Shown: one piece after another, positions 1 through 8,325 of the stretch
Numbering within the stretch: position 1 is the stretch's first letter
Layout: the number at the start of each line of letters is the position of its first letter
From: Corynebacterium amycolatum
Lineage (GTDB): Bacteria > Actinomycetota > Actinomycetes > Mycobacteriales > Mycobacteriaceae
Direction of reading: 5' to 3'
DNA: 64,000 nucleotides
Assembly: GCF_016889425.1 (NCBI RefSeq)
Contig: NZ_CP069513.1
Coordinates: 1,488,001-1,552,000, forward strand
Notes under the pieces: generated by a model
Database searches by the model: none
The model's input: the letters and a program-made list of their open reading frames with translations, nothing else
What the model was told of the DNA's origin: nothing
Program-made: the position numbers and the translations under genes

Positions 1-41
1 TATTGATACGACTCGATCCTCGACGGTTTAGGATGAAAGAC

Positions 42-1157
42 ATGTCTGCTTTGGAATTTGCAATCGAACGTAACCCGAATCCACTCTCTGATGTCGAGCG
101 CGAGGAGATTCTGGCCAACCCCGGTTTTGGTAAGCACTTCACCGACCACATGGTCCGAATTGACTGGACTGCAGACAAGGGCTGGCACGACGCCAAGCTG
201 CAGGCATATGGTTCGATTGAAATGCAGCCGTCTTCTTCGGTCCTGCATTACGGGCAGTCGATTTTTGAGGGGCTGAAGGCGTATCGCATGCCGGATGGTT
301 CCATTGTTACTTTCCGCCCGGAGCAGAACGCTCGTCGTTTCCAGCGCTCCGCTGACCGCATTGCGATGCCGCAGCTGCCGGAGGAGACCTTTCTCGAGGC
401 AATCCGTCTGCTGGTTGAGGCCGATGCGGCATGGGTGCCGCCAGCTGGTGGCGAAGAATCCCTGTACCTGCGTCCAATCATGTTCTCCACTGAGAGCACC
501 CTGGGTGTGCACCCGTCGAACTCTTACACCTTCCTGCTCATCGCTTCACCTGCTGGCGCGTACTTCTCCGGTGGTATTAACCCGGTGACCGTGTGGATCT
601 CCCACGAGTACGTGCGTGCCGCGCCGGGAGGCACCGGTGCTGCGAAGTTCGCAGGTAACTACGCAGCTTCGCTGGCGGCTCAGCAGCAGGCAGAGGAAAA
701 GGGCTGCGACCAGGTTGTGTGGCTGGATGCTGTCGAGCGTAGGTACATCGAGGAGATGGGCGGCATGAACCTGGCGTTCATCTACCCGGATAAGACCGCT
801 GACGCTGGTGTTCGCCTGGTGACTCCAGAGCTGTCCGGTTCGCTACTGCCGGGCATTACCCGGGCATCGTTGCTGCAGGCTGCTCAGGATCTGGGCATGA
901 ATGTCGAGGAGCGTCGCATTTCCACCGAGGAGTGGAAGAATGATGCCACTTCCGGTGTCATGAGCGAGGCATTCGCCTGTGGTACCGCTGCCGTCATCAC
1001 CCCGGTCGGTTTTGTGAAGTCCGCTGAGGGTGAGTTTGAGATTAATAACGGCAACACTGGTGAGTGGACTATGAAGCTGCGCGAGCGTCTGACTGGTATT
1101 CAGCACGGTGAGGTTGAGGACACCCACGGTTGGATTCACAAGCTCGTTGAGGCTTAA
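42..1157 (+). CDS. ilvE: Branched-chain amino acid aminotransferase
   Basis: This PLP-dependent class IV aminotransferase performs the last step of Ile, Leu and Val synthesis (2-oxo acid plus glutamate) in the cytoplasm. The 371-residue protein resembles corynebacterial IlvE throughout. The PLP lysine is expected at residue 202 in the KFAGNYA motif, and the family motif EEMGGMN lies downstream. ATG at 42 is preferred because AGGA at 30-33 is 8 nt upstream and the protein then begins MSALEF; ATG 33 and TTG 3 are in-frame alternatives. A strong terminator follows at 1214, so it is probably the end of its transcription unit. Upstream context is outside the window. Confidence 0.95.
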   Translation: MSALEFAIERNPNPLSDVEREEILANPGFGKHFTDHMVRIDWTADKGWHDAKLQAYGSIEMQPSSSVLHYGQSIFEGLKAYRMPDGSIVTFRPEQNARRFQRSADRIAMPQLPEETFLEAIRLLVEADAAWVPPAGGEESLYLRPIMFSTESTLGVHPSNSYTFLLIASPAGAYFSGGINPVTVWISHEYVRAAPGGTGAAKFAGNYAASLAAQQQAEEKGCDQVVWLDAVERRYIEEMGGMNLAFIYPDKTADAGVRLVTPELSGSLLPGITRASLLQAAQDLGMNVEERRISTEEWKNDATSGVMSEAFACGTAAVITPVGFVKSAEGEFEINNGNTGEWTMKLRERLTGIQHGEVEDTHGWIHKLVEA

Positions 1158-1213
1158 GTTTCGGCGTAAGTCGGAAAAGATAATTTAATAGTTGTTACGA
1201 GAATTAGTACTTT

Positions 1214-1256
1214 CGCAGCCCCTGATTAGTATTTGCTGGTCAGGGGCTGCGTTTTT
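1214..1256 (+). terminator. Rho-independent terminator of ilvE
   Basis: Perfect 12-bp inverted repeat (1214-1225 and 1240-1251, arms CGCAGCCCCTGA / TCAGGGGCTGCG) followed at once by five T. Confidence 0.9.
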
Positions 1257-1347
1257 GCTTCGCTGGTTCCCCAACAGCTGTGCGGTTTTCTCATGGTTCA
1301 TGAATTGTTCAGAGGGCATTTGTTTAGCCATTAAAAATACCTCTAGC

Positions 1348-1361
1348 GTGACCGGGGTCAC
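1348..1361. promoter_or_regulatory. GTGACC-GG-GGTCAC palindrome upstream of the VWA gene
   Basis: A perfect 14-bp dyad with 6-bp arms and a 2-nt centre lies 60 bp before the VWA start in an AT-rich promoter-like stretch. A dimeric repressor or activator site is an inference; I cannot name the factor. Confidence 0.35.
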
Positions 1362-1421
1362 TGTGAAAAACTACCAACACGATTGGTTTTTGTAGTTGGG
1401 AAAACAGTTTGAGGTGCTGTG

Positions 1422-3521
1422 ATGGTGGTAGTTCAAGACTTTTTTAAAGATAGTTTTTCGTCAAGTAGTTCAAAGCGCCTAAGGGTAGCCATCGTCGTCA
1501 CGCTGTTGTTGGCGGCGTGGACGATCGGGTTTAGCGCAATCCCGGCTCCTGTGGCGGCAGCTCAAGATACGCCGCCACCGTCCGGGGTGGAACAGCCCGC
1601 TCCTACGGGCGAAGGGGGCACGGGCGAAGCAAAAGCAGAGCTAATCATGGATCTGTCAGGCTCGATGCTTGCCGACGATGCCGGAGGCACCCGCCTCGAT
1701 GCGGCAAAGCGCGCATCCACGGAGCTGATTGACTCCCTCCCGGATGATGCGCTACTTGGCATGCTGGTTTATGGCCAGCGCGAATCCAGCGATGAATCCA
1801 ACCGCGAGCGAGGTTGCCAGGACATCGAGGTGCTGTCGCCGGTTCAAAAGGTCGACAAAGAAGGCCTGAAGAGCAGGATTGCCGGGTTGAAAGCTCAGGG
1901 CTACACGCCGATTGGCAATGCACTGCGTAAGGCGGCTGATGAGCTTGGTTCAGACGGTGAGCGATCAATCATCTTGGTTTCCGATGGAATTGACACCTGC
2001 GCACCGCCACCGGTGTGTGAGGTTGCGAAAGAACTGGCGGGGCAGGGCGTTGGCCTGACCATTCACACCGTGGGCTTCAAGGTTGATGAAGAAGCTCGCG
2101 CTGAGCTTGAGTGTGTTGCGCAGGCAACTGGCGGTCAAAGCATGACTGCTGATGATGCCACCCAGCTGGCAGACCACATGAAGTTCTTGGCTCAGCGGTC
2201 AGTGCAGGGCTACGAAACCACGGGCACTCCGTTCGAGTTCTCCGAGACTAAAGAAGGCGCGAAGTGGCTCGGCGAGGGCAAGTACCAAACGACGCTGGTG
2301 CCAGAGGTCGCCCAGCACGATCGCACCCCGCTCTACTACCGAATCGCAGTGCCGAAGGGGCACAACGCGATTGTTACCTCAAAGGTGTTGGCGAATATCG
2401 ATGCTGAGGGTAAGGGGCAGCAGGATGTCCGAACTGAAGTTGACGAAATCATCAATGAAACCGGCGGAAAATGCCAGGACGACGGTCGCATGAGGTCGCT
2501 GACAGGCGCCGAAGCTAGTGCCGATTCGTGGACTCCAACTTCGGCTGATGCAAGCATTCTTGAATGGGATAGCGACCGCATAGAATCCAGTTGTGATCAA
2601 ACCAAGTGGCTCGTCGCAAACAACGTGTGGGTCTATGACAGTGAATCAGTAGCAGATTATCGTGATGAACCCGTGAAGGTCGAGGTTAGCGTTCAGTTTG
2701 AGCCAGTGCTGAAGAAGCAGGATGCTGACAAGCTAAATGAAGGGCGGTCTTCCTCCGGCGACAAAGCCTACAAGAAGGCCACTTTTGGGGAAGCCAAGCC
2801 TGTAAGCGGTGGCAATAACGCAGCTCAAGCCCCGGAAGTCAAGTCTGGGGACACTATCTCCGACACAATCGTTCCCGGTGAGCAGAAGTTCTACAAGATC
2901 CCCGTCGAGTGGGGTCAGCGACCAGTGATTGCTGCCCGTACTGGAAATTCGGAGCGCGATAATGCCGATTCCATGGGAGTTGCTCTGTTGAATCCATTCG
3001 AGGTTTCCGTGGCGGATGGAACAATGCACTTTTATCAGGATTCCGAGGATCTGAATTTGTCAACAGATCGTCCGGTCGAATACAACAACCGAAGTACCAA
3101 TGTTGGCGGACAATCTATAGCCAACGCCGGCTATTACTACGCGACTGTCCGAATGGCTAACTATCGCCCGGATGAAGAGGTCAGTGGTATCGATCAGCCG
3201 TTCCAGCTCGCATTCCTCCTGGACAACAAGCCAACTAAGGGGCCTGACTGGCGACCGACCGACAAGAACGGCCCGACTTCATCCGATAAGCCGATTCTGG
3301 CCAAGGGAGAGTCGGAAAAGGATTCGTCGAAGGAATCTTCGGAAGATGCGTCGAAGGAATCTGACTCCCCGGATACGGATTCTCAGGCATCCGCATCCTC
3401 GTCGGACATGGAGGACGAGGGTATGAGCCCGCTGGTCATTGGCACCATTGTGGCAGTGGTCGCCGTGTTTATCGGCATCGCAGGCGCAATCGTCTACCAG
3501 AACAAGAAGCGCAAGGAGTAA
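1422..3521 (+). CDS. Secreted, C-terminally membrane-anchored VWA-domain protein
   Basis: This 699-residue exported protein has an N-terminal basic stretch and hydrophobic signal/anchor around residues 20-50 ending in an AxA-like region. A von Willebrand factor A domain follows, with the metal-binding MIDAS motif DLSGS at residues 77-81. A long beta-rich ectodomain comes next, then a Ser/Asp/Glu-rich spacer, and a final transmembrane helix with a basic KKRKE tail. The layout suggests a surface protein that binds ligands through the MIDAS metal. No catalytic motif is visible and the ligand is unknown. ATG 1422 is chosen over GTG 1419 because GAGG at 1411-1414 is 7 nt upstream. It stands alone between two terminators. 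Confidence 0.85.
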   Translation: MVVVQDFFKDSFSSSSSKRLRVAIVVTLLLAAWTIGFSAIPAPVAAAQDTPPPSGVEQPAPTGEGGTGEAKAELIMDLSGSMLADDAGGTRLDAAKRASTELIDSLPDDALLGMLVYGQRESSDESNRERGCQDIEVLSPVQKVDKEGLKSRIAGLKAQGYTPIGNALRKAADELGSDGERSIILVSDGIDTCAPPPVCEVAKELAGQGVGLTIHTVGFKVDEEARAELECVAQATGGQSMTADDATQLADHMKFLAQRSVQGYETTGTPFEFSETKEGAKWLGEGKYQTTLVPEVAQHDRTPLYYRIAVPKGHNAIVTSKVLANIDAEGKGQQDVRTEVDEIINETGGKCQDDGRMRSLTGAEASADSWTPTSADASILEWDSDRIESSCDQTKWLVANNVWVYDSESVADYRDEPVKVEVSVQFEPVLKKQDADKLNEGRSSSGDKAYKKATFGEAKPVSGGNNAAQAPEVKSGDTISDTIVPGEQKFYKIPVEWGQRPVIAARTGNSERDNADSMGVALLNPFEVSVADGTMHFYQDSEDLNLSTDRPVEYNNRSTNVGGQSIANAGYYYATVRMANYRPDEEVSGIDQPFQLAFLLDNKPTKGPDWRPTDKNGPTSSDKPILAKGESEKDSSKESSEDASKESDSPDTDSQASASSSDMEDEGMSPLVIGTIVAVVAVFIGIAGAIVYQNKKRKE

Positions 3522-3574
3522 GACAAACCGTAAGCTCAGGAAGCTCCTGAGCAGGAGGGGCTAACCCGCAAGAA

Positions 3575-3613
3575 TGTGTCCGCTCGGCATATCGCCGGGT
3601 GGGCACACTTTTT
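3575..3613 (+). terminator. Terminator downstream of the VWA gene
   Basis: Arms 3575-3588 and 3594-3607 pair over 14 bp if three G-U pairs are allowed, and a five-T run follows. A separate 8-bp hairpin (GCTCAGGA/TCCTGAGC, 3534-3552) precedes it without a T run. Confidence 0.75.
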
Positions 3614-4063
3614 CTGCTTAACCCCAAAACTGACAGGCCAAGCATGATACTTACAGGCCAAGAACGATGGGCTGCAGATGTGAAGCTGTGCGAGTTTATG
3701 ACACTTTCAGGCCATTTTTCGGACCATTTTCGCCATAAACGCAGTCAGTAACTCGCATCGGTCCGCCGTCGCTAACATAACCGCAGTCACTAGCCCCCCG
3801 CAGAACCCAAACCCCACAGAACCCAAACCTGGGAGTATTACCCCAACATAGAAAAGCACATCCCGTGCATTGCTGCGACGGGACGCGCTTTTTTTAATTA
3901 GCTGGGAGGCTAGAAGGTGTGCTCGTTCTTGGCGCCCCGGCAAACGGTCGGCGCAAAATAATTTGGGCGAGCCCCGAAACGAGCCTCCTGTACTCCGCCT
4001 TCCCGGCGGTGTGCCCTCAGAATACGTCCGCGTCAAAGTGACCGTCAATAGTTCTTTTTAAAG
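3614..4063. other. Intergenic region with short direct repeats, no convincing gene
   Basis: About 450 bp between the VWA terminator and cobS. ACAGGCCAAG occurs at 3633 and 3653, and a related TCAGGCCA lies near 3708. CAGAACCCAAAC is repeated near 3801 and 3817. An open frame on the minus strand (3707-4048) has no ribosome binding site or recognisable domain. The repeats could be decayed mobile-element ends, but nothing proves it. Confidence 0.4.
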
Positions 4064-4080
4064 AAAACCCCAACGGGGGC
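4064..4080 (-). terminator. Weak terminator after cobS
   Basis: Read on the minus strand, CCCC-GTT-GGGG is followed by TTTT 20 bp after the cobS stop codon. The stem is only 4-5 bp, so the call is tentative. Confidence 0.4.
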
Positions 4081-4099
4081 AATGCGTGCATTTTCCCTG

Positions 4100-4972
4100 C
4101 TAGAACCCTATGGCAAGTACCACGGCACAGACAGCGCATGTTACCTCAATGACCGCACCAAACACGTCGCCGTTGACTCCTCCAAACCTCTTCACGCAGT
4201 GCTGTGTCAGCAGCAGTGTAACGCCGAAGCTCAGCACACAAGCGGCTACGCCCACGAGCCCAATCAACCCGCCCGACACAGCTAGCAGCAGTGTCCACCA
4301 GCAGGCCACCGTCACGGTGGACTGTGTACCAGCCGTCAGGGAGCCGAAGCCGCTGTTCGAAAAAGGCGGAAAGCCACGCCAGCAGGCAGTCGTTGCCGCC
4401 GCGCGAGAGGCCACAAAAGGCAAGCACAGCACAACCACGCTCGGCCACATCTGACCAGCAGACCAATGTGACAGCACACTAGCCACAATCACGGCAAAAG
4501 CAGTCGTCGTCGTCAACATCGTCAGCACGATGGAGCCCACGCCCATTGGGCCGGTGCTCGGATCGCGCAGCACCTCGCGCGCCCCCTCCGGCGGTTTATA
4601 CGAGCCGAGGGCATCTGCCACATCCGCCAGCCCATCCAGGTGCATGGCGCGGGTCAACATCTGTGCCGCCACCATAATCAGGGCGCCGCCGAGGATCGGG
4701 GTGACGTCGTAAAGCGTGGGCGTGCGTGACGACGACGTTGCGAACAGCCCCGCCGTGATGAGAACTGCACCCGCGGCAGGAACGAGCCCAGCTACTGGCA
4801 GTGCAGCGATGGCGCGGCGGCCGGTAATGCGGTCGAACACGCTCGCGCCTTTGAAAGGCAGGACAGTGAGCCAGGACAGGGCAGTGGTGATGGCCTCAGC
4901 GACGGCATTGCCGTGAGCGGAGGGATCACCGTCGAGGTTGTCCTGGTGAGACGGGCCGGCTTTGTCGGACAA
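4100..4972 (-). CDS. cobS: Adenosylcobinamide-GDP ribazoletransferase (cobalamin synthase)
   Basis: This membrane enzyme joins adenosylcobinamide-GDP to alpha-ribazole (phosphate), the final assembly step of adenosylcobalamin. The 290-residue protein has several hydrophobic helices and the family's acidic motif in HLDGLADVADALG (about residues 112-124), expected to bind metal and substrate. The start is TTG at 4972, with AAGGA 9 nt upstream overlapping the end of cobT; only 5 bp separate the two genes, so they are co-transcribed. A CGTCGTAAAGC site (4706-4716) lies in the gene. With cobT and cobU it forms the nucleotide-loop assembly set, which supports cobinamide salvage. No corrin-ring genes are present in this window. 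Confidence 0.93.
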   Translation of the reverse strand: MSDKAGPSHQDNLDGDPSAHGNAVAEAITTALSWLTVLPFKGASVFDRITGRRAIAALPVAGLVPAAGAVLITAGLFATSSSRTPTLYDVTPILGGALIMVAAQMLTRAMHLDGLADVADALGSYKPPEGAREVLRDPSTGPMGVGSIVLTMLTTTTAFAVIVASVLSHWSAGQMWPSVVVLCLPFVASRAAATTACWRGFPPFSNSGFGSLTAGTQSTVTVACWWTLLLAVSGGLIGLVGVAACVLSFGVTLLLTQHCVKRFGGVNGDVFGAVIEVTCAVCAVVLAIGF

Positions 4973-4977
4973 GTCGA

Positions 4978-6015
4978 TTAGTCCTTGGTGCTTACGCCTG
5001 CGTCGGCGAAGGTAGCCATGTTGCGCAGGACGGATACGCCGGACTTGACCAGCGGTAGGGCAGCGACGGCGCCGGAGCCTTCGCCAAGACGCATCCCGTA
5101 TTCGAGAAGTGGTTCCTTATCCAGGTGTCGAAGGGCAAGCGCGTGCGCGGGCTCTGCCGACTTGTGGCCGGCGACCCACCAATCGCGCGCGCCCGGCGCG
5201 AGCTGGTCAGCTAGCAGAGCTGCGGATGTGACAACCACTCCGTCCAAAATCACAGGAGTGCGACGCACCGCTGCCTGAGCCAAGAATGCGGCCATCACAG
5301 TCATATCCGGCGAGGAAATACGACGGAGCACCTCAACCGGGTCATTGCGCAGGCGACGCACGCGGAACATGGCATCGCGCACGGCAGCGACCTTGAGCTT
5401 CCAGCCCTCGTCATCAATGCCAGTGCCTCGGCCGACGACGACAACTGGTTCGGAGTTGGTCACGGCACCGATCAGCGCTGCGGCTGGAGTGGTGTTTCCG
5501 ATGCCCAGGTCGCCGGCAATGAGCAGGTCAGCGCCTTCATCAACGGCGGCGTCGGCAATCGCGATACCCGTGCGGATGGCCTTATCGACCTCCTCCTCGC
5601 TCATCGCATCCTCGCGGTCGATAGAACCGCAGCTGCGACGGATACGGTATGGCCCTTCGGCATCGTGGTCGAGGGAAATGTCCACACCGGTAACTGTGGC
5701 TCCCGCGATGTCAGCGATAGCGTTCACGCCGGCGCCCTTTGCCTCGATGTTGGCAAGCATCTGGATAGACACCTCGGACGGGTACGCGGACACCCCGCCC
5801 TGGGCAACACCGTGGTCACCAGCGAAGACATAAACACGACAATCGTCTAGGTCACGCGGAGGGCATTCTCCCTGGCACGCCGAAATCCAAATGCCGAGTT
5901 CTTCCAACCGGCCGAGTGAGCCTGCGGGTTTAGTCAACTGCTCATGGCGCACGCGGGCGGCTTGTTCAGTCTCTTCGTCAGGGCGTGCTACCGGTCCAAA
6001 ATAATCCGCGTTCAT
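4978..6015 (-). CDS. cobT: Nicotinate-nucleotide--dimethylbenzimidazole phosphoribosyltransferase
   Basis: This cytoplasmic enzyme makes alpha-ribazole 5'-phosphate from nicotinate mononucleotide and 5,6-dimethylbenzimidazole, activating the lower ligand of cobalamin. The 345-residue protein shows the family motifs FAGDHGVAQGGVSAYP near residue 70, GDLGIGNTTPAA, and near the C terminus LEYGMRLGEGSGA, which carries the catalytic glutamate. Start ATG 6015 has a GAGAG sequence upstream. It is separated from cobU by 102 bp that holds a strong inverted repeat (6043-6065), so cobT-cobS may have their own regulated promoter. cobS follows 5 bp later. Confidence 0.95.
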   Translation of the reverse strand: MNADYFGPVARPDEETEQAARVRHEQLTKPAGSLGRLEELGIWISACQGECPPRDLDDCRVYVFAGDHGVAQGGVSAYPSEVSIQMLANIEAKGAGVNAIADIAGATVTGVDISLDHDAEGPYRIRRSCGSIDREDAMSEEEVDKAIRTGIAIADAAVDEGADLLIAGDLGIGNTTPAAALIGAVTNSEPVVVVGRGTGIDDEGWKLKVAAVRDAMFRVRRLRNDPVEVLRRISSPDMTVMAAFLAQAAVRRTPVILDGVVVTSAALLADQLAPGARDWWVAGHKSAEPAHALALRHLDKEPLLEYGMRLGEGSGAVAALPLVKSGVSVLRNMATFADAGVSTKD

Positions 6016-6042
6016 ACTCTCAAACGCTACCCGAAAACGATT

Positions 6043-6065
6043 TGTGTACCGACCATTGGTACACA
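6043..6065. promoter_or_regulatory. Inverted repeat upstream of cobT (possible operator)
   Basis: Arms TGTGTACC (6043-6050) and GGTACACA (6058-6065) are perfect 8-bp complements around 7 nt, 28 bp before the cobT start. No T run follows on either strand, so an operator is more likely than a terminator. No B12-riboswitch box is seen here. Confidence 0.45.
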
Positions 6066-6117
6066 GTTATTCGCATTGCTAGGAAGACCGTCATAGGAGG
6101 AGAGGCGTGGAGTGAAT

Positions 6118-6711
6118 CTAGCTCGCCGCCTTGACTTCCATAGGGCAGCCCGCCACAACTAAGACAACACGATCACAGACAGCTGCGAGCTGCTGGTTGA
6201 GAAGGCCAATTTCATCACGGAAAAGCCGCCCTGAGCGGTGCTCGGGAATGACACCGAAGCCCACTTCGGGCGACACAATGAACAGGTCGGAATCTGCGGG
6301 GAAGTTGCGCACGGCGTCGACAAGCGAGTGTGTCCACGGCGCGACGCTGCCCCTCGGCGCCTCCCACAGCCCCTGCGCGTCGAGGATGTGCGTCAGCCAG
6401 GTGCCGACATCGTCGAGCAACATGCGCCGCTTCGGCGACGCGAGAGCATCCACCGCATCGACGTCATCAACCGTGTACCAGACCACTCCGTGCTCTTGTG
6501 CCTGGGCTTGACGACGAATGCGGTGCTCCTTGACCCTGGAGTGAAAGTCACTATCACCGGGCCAGGGCCGTGCAGTTGCGATGTAGTGCAACACCGCTGA
6601 GGCTGCGGCATCTGAGGCACAGTCGGTTGAGGCTGCGGCGGTGGCCAGCAGCTCGTGCTCAGCCCATGAGGACTTGCCTGAGCGGGCGCCACCGAGAACC
6701 AGAGTGCGCAT
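6118..6711 (-). CDS. cobU: Adenosylcobinamide kinase / adenosylcobinamide-phosphate guanylyltransferase
   Basis: This bifunctional enzyme phosphorylates adenosylcobinamide and transfers GMP to give adenosylcobinamide-GDP, the substrate of CobS. The 197-residue protein starts with the Walker A sequence GGARSGKS (residues 7-14). It also carries the family signatures LLDDVGTWLTH and FIVSPEVGFGVIPEHRSGRLFRDE (split here only for description), typical of CobU/CobP. It lies 12 bp after the DUF3043 gene and 102 bp before cobT. A CGTCGACAAGC site lies at 6315-6325. The length is normal for the family. Confidence 0.93.
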   Translation of the reverse strand: MRTLVLGGARSGKSSWAEHELLATAAASTDCASDAAASAVLHYIATARPWPGDSDFHSRVKEHRIRRQAQAQEHGVVWYTVDDVDAVDALASPKRRMLLDDVGTWLTHILDAQGLWEAPRGSVAPWTHSLVDAVRNFPADSDLFIVSPEVGFGVIPEHRSGRLFRDEIGLLNQQLAAVCDRVVLVVAGCPMEVKAAS

Positions 6712-6723
6712 GGCAGATGGAGG

Positions 6724-7488
6724 CTACTTGATCTCGTCGCCGATGTTGACCTGCGGACGCGGAGTACGCAGACGACGCGGCTGAGAAGCGCGGGAGTAAG
6801 CGTAGAAGCCCAGCCCCCAGGCTCCCTCGGTGGTCTTCGGGAAGCGTTCGCGCGTCAGCTTGATGGCACGGCGGCCGATGTAGATACCTTCGATAATCAG
6901 GGCGATGATGAGAACCATCGCGATGAGAGATGCGATGTTGGCCAGCTTTGGCAGGGAAGTGCCAATCATCATAATCAGCAGCAGAATCAGCGCGAACGGG
7001 AGGAACACGTTAGCGAGGAAGCGACGGGAATCAACCCAGTCGCGGACAAACTTGCGCTCAGCGCCCTGGTCACGCGGCAGCATGTAGCGCGGATCGCCGG
7101 CGGCCATGCGCTCGTCGGCAATGCGGCGCTGCTCACGTCGCTCTGCTCGCTCGCGTGCCTTGGCGGCCTTGAGCTCTTCCTTGGACATGGAGGCCTTGAG
7201 CTCCTTGCGGCGCTGGCGAGCTTCCTTAGCGGTTAGCGGTGCCTCGACCGGGCCACGGCGGATGCCGCGTGCGCGCTCAACCTCGTTGCGCTTCGGGGTG
7301 GGGCGCCCCTTCTTGGGAGTAAAGGCACCGCTGTGCTTCTTCTCGGGCTGCTGAGACTCCGAAGCGGTGTCCTTGGCTCCGCTGGATGCGGTCGCGTCGG
7401 TGGTTACGTCTCCGGCGTTGGTTGCGTCAGCTTTAGTTGCGTCAGCTGCCTTGGACTTTTTGTCATTCTTTTTCCACGGTAGATTCAC
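6724..7488 (-). CDS. DUF3043 domain membrane protein
   Basis: This 254-residue protein of unknown function is conserved in actinobacteria. The N-terminal 90 residues are rich in Lys, Ala, Thr and Asp and probably disordered, followed by a strongly basic Arg/Lys/Glu segment. Two transmembrane helices then occur (about residues 160-178 and 186-204), with a basic cytoplasmic tail. It is the first gene of the leftward unit leading into cobU-cobT-cobS, though a cobalamin role is not implied by its sequence. Start GTG 7488 has no Shine-Dalgarno but sits 8 nt after a perfect TATAAT, implying a leaderless mRNA. Confidence 0.85.
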   Translation of the reverse strand: MNLPWKKNDKKSKAADATKADATNAGDVTTDATASSGAKDTASESQQPEKKHSGAFTPKKGRPTPKRNEVERARGIRRGPVEAPLTAKEARQRRKELKASMSKEELKAAKARERAERREQRRIADERMAAGDPRYMLPRDQGAERKFVRDWVDSRRFLANVFLPFALILLLIMMIGTSLPKLANIASLIAMVLIIALIIEGIYIGRRAIKLTRERFPKTTEGAWGLGFYAYSRASQPRRLRTPRPQVNIGDEIK

Positions 7489-7496
7489 GACCCCAG

Positions 7497-7502
7497 ATTA
7501 TA
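7497..7502 (-). promoter_or_regulatory. TATAAT -10 box, leaderless start of the DUF3043 operon
   Basis: On the minus strand TATAAT is followed by 8 nt and then the GTG start at 7488. The expected transcription start coincides with the start codon. The -35 region (TTAGGG) is weak. Confidence 0.7.
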
Positions 7503-7786
7503 AGGTCTTCAAGGTGCTTCCCTAATTTGGTTGCAGGTTGAGGGCCAGGGGCTGGGCAAGGGGCGTGGTTTTTGGCGTGGCCGCCGCGTGGGGTCGGAGG
7601 CGGAGAGAGCGCCGTTGGGGCGTCGGAGGCCGTGGTGCGGTTGCGAGGTGGCGGCAAGAAGAGACTTCAGAAAAAGAGAAAGAAAAAGAGAGCCCAGAAT
7701 TGGGAATTAAAGACTGGTCGGTATGGTTGTGATAAATAATGACGTAGCCGACCTTGGGGTCGACTCGCATACTTAAACACTTCAAC
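7503..7786. other. Divergent intergenic region between the DUF3043 gene and erpA
   Basis: No gene is supported. The left part is the upstream promoter region of the DUF3043 gene. A purine-rich AG/AAG tract lies near 7660-7692, and an AT-rich GATAAATAAT around 7730 may belong to the erpA promoter. Confidence 0.4.
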
Positions 7787-7802
7787 AAGGAGGACACGCG
7801 CT

Positions 7803-8144
7803 ATGACTACTGCTCAGAGCACTGGCGTTACCCTGACCGAAGCTGCGGCTGCCAAGGCAAAGGCACTTCTGGATCAAGAAGGTGCCACCGACCTGGCACT
7901 GCGTATTTCCGTGGCTCCGGGCGGCTGCGCCGGCCTGCGCTACCAGCTCTACTTCGATGATCGCAGCCTCGACGGCGATGTCGCCGAGGTTTTCGGTGGT
8001 GTCAAGCTGGTTGTTGATCGCCAGTCGGTTCCGTACCTGTCCGGCGCCACTATCGACTTCGCGGACACTATTGAGCAGCAGGGCTTCACCATCGATAACC
8101 CGAATGCCACCGGCTCCTGTGCTTGCGGTGACTCCTTCAACTAA
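7803..8144 (+). CDS. erpA: Iron-sulfur cluster insertion protein (HesB/IscA family)
   Basis: This A-type carrier delivers Fe-S clusters to apoproteins in the cytoplasm. The 113-residue protein contains the three conserved cysteines of the family: C42 in PGGCAGL and C106/C108 in the C-terminal SCACG. Start ATG 7803 has the strong site AAGGAGG at 7787-7793. The gene is single, ends at a strong terminator, and precedes the respiratory genes that need Fe-S proteins (the Rieske protein QcrA is 9 kb away); this link is only contextual. Confidence 0.93.
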   Translation: MTTAQSTGVTLTEAAAAKAKALLDQEGATDLALRISVAPGGCAGLRYQLYFDDRSLDGDVAEVFGGVKLVVDRQSVPYLSGATIDFADTIEQQGFTIDNPNATGSCACGDSFN

Positions 8145-8198
8145 GTCATTAGCTGAGCAGAGCTGTCAGCAGACGCTGTGAAAAGCGTCGGATAGTAC

Positions 8199-8249
8199 AA
8201 GGCTCGGACCTCACTCTTGTTAATTGAGTGAGGTCCGAGCCTTTTCTTT
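8199..8249 (+). terminator. Strong terminator of erpA
   Basis: Perfect 16-bp stem (8201-8216 / 8226-8241), extended by A-T pairs, with a 9-nt loop and a T-rich tail. It also separates erpA from the converging ltsA gene. Confidence 0.9.
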
Positions 8250-8325
8250 TGGTTGCGCCGGCTATGGTGGCAGCCTGCCGGGGCAGGATGGCAGCGCGGG
8301 GACCGTCGTAAAGCGAACTAGCGAA

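Noticed and set aside
3707..4048. Minus-strand frame of 113 codons in the gap before cobS
   Set aside because: No ribosome binding site, odd composition and no known domain; kept as intergenic.
7660..7692. Purine-rich AG tract
   Set aside because: Too short and simple to call; no paired repeat or gene.
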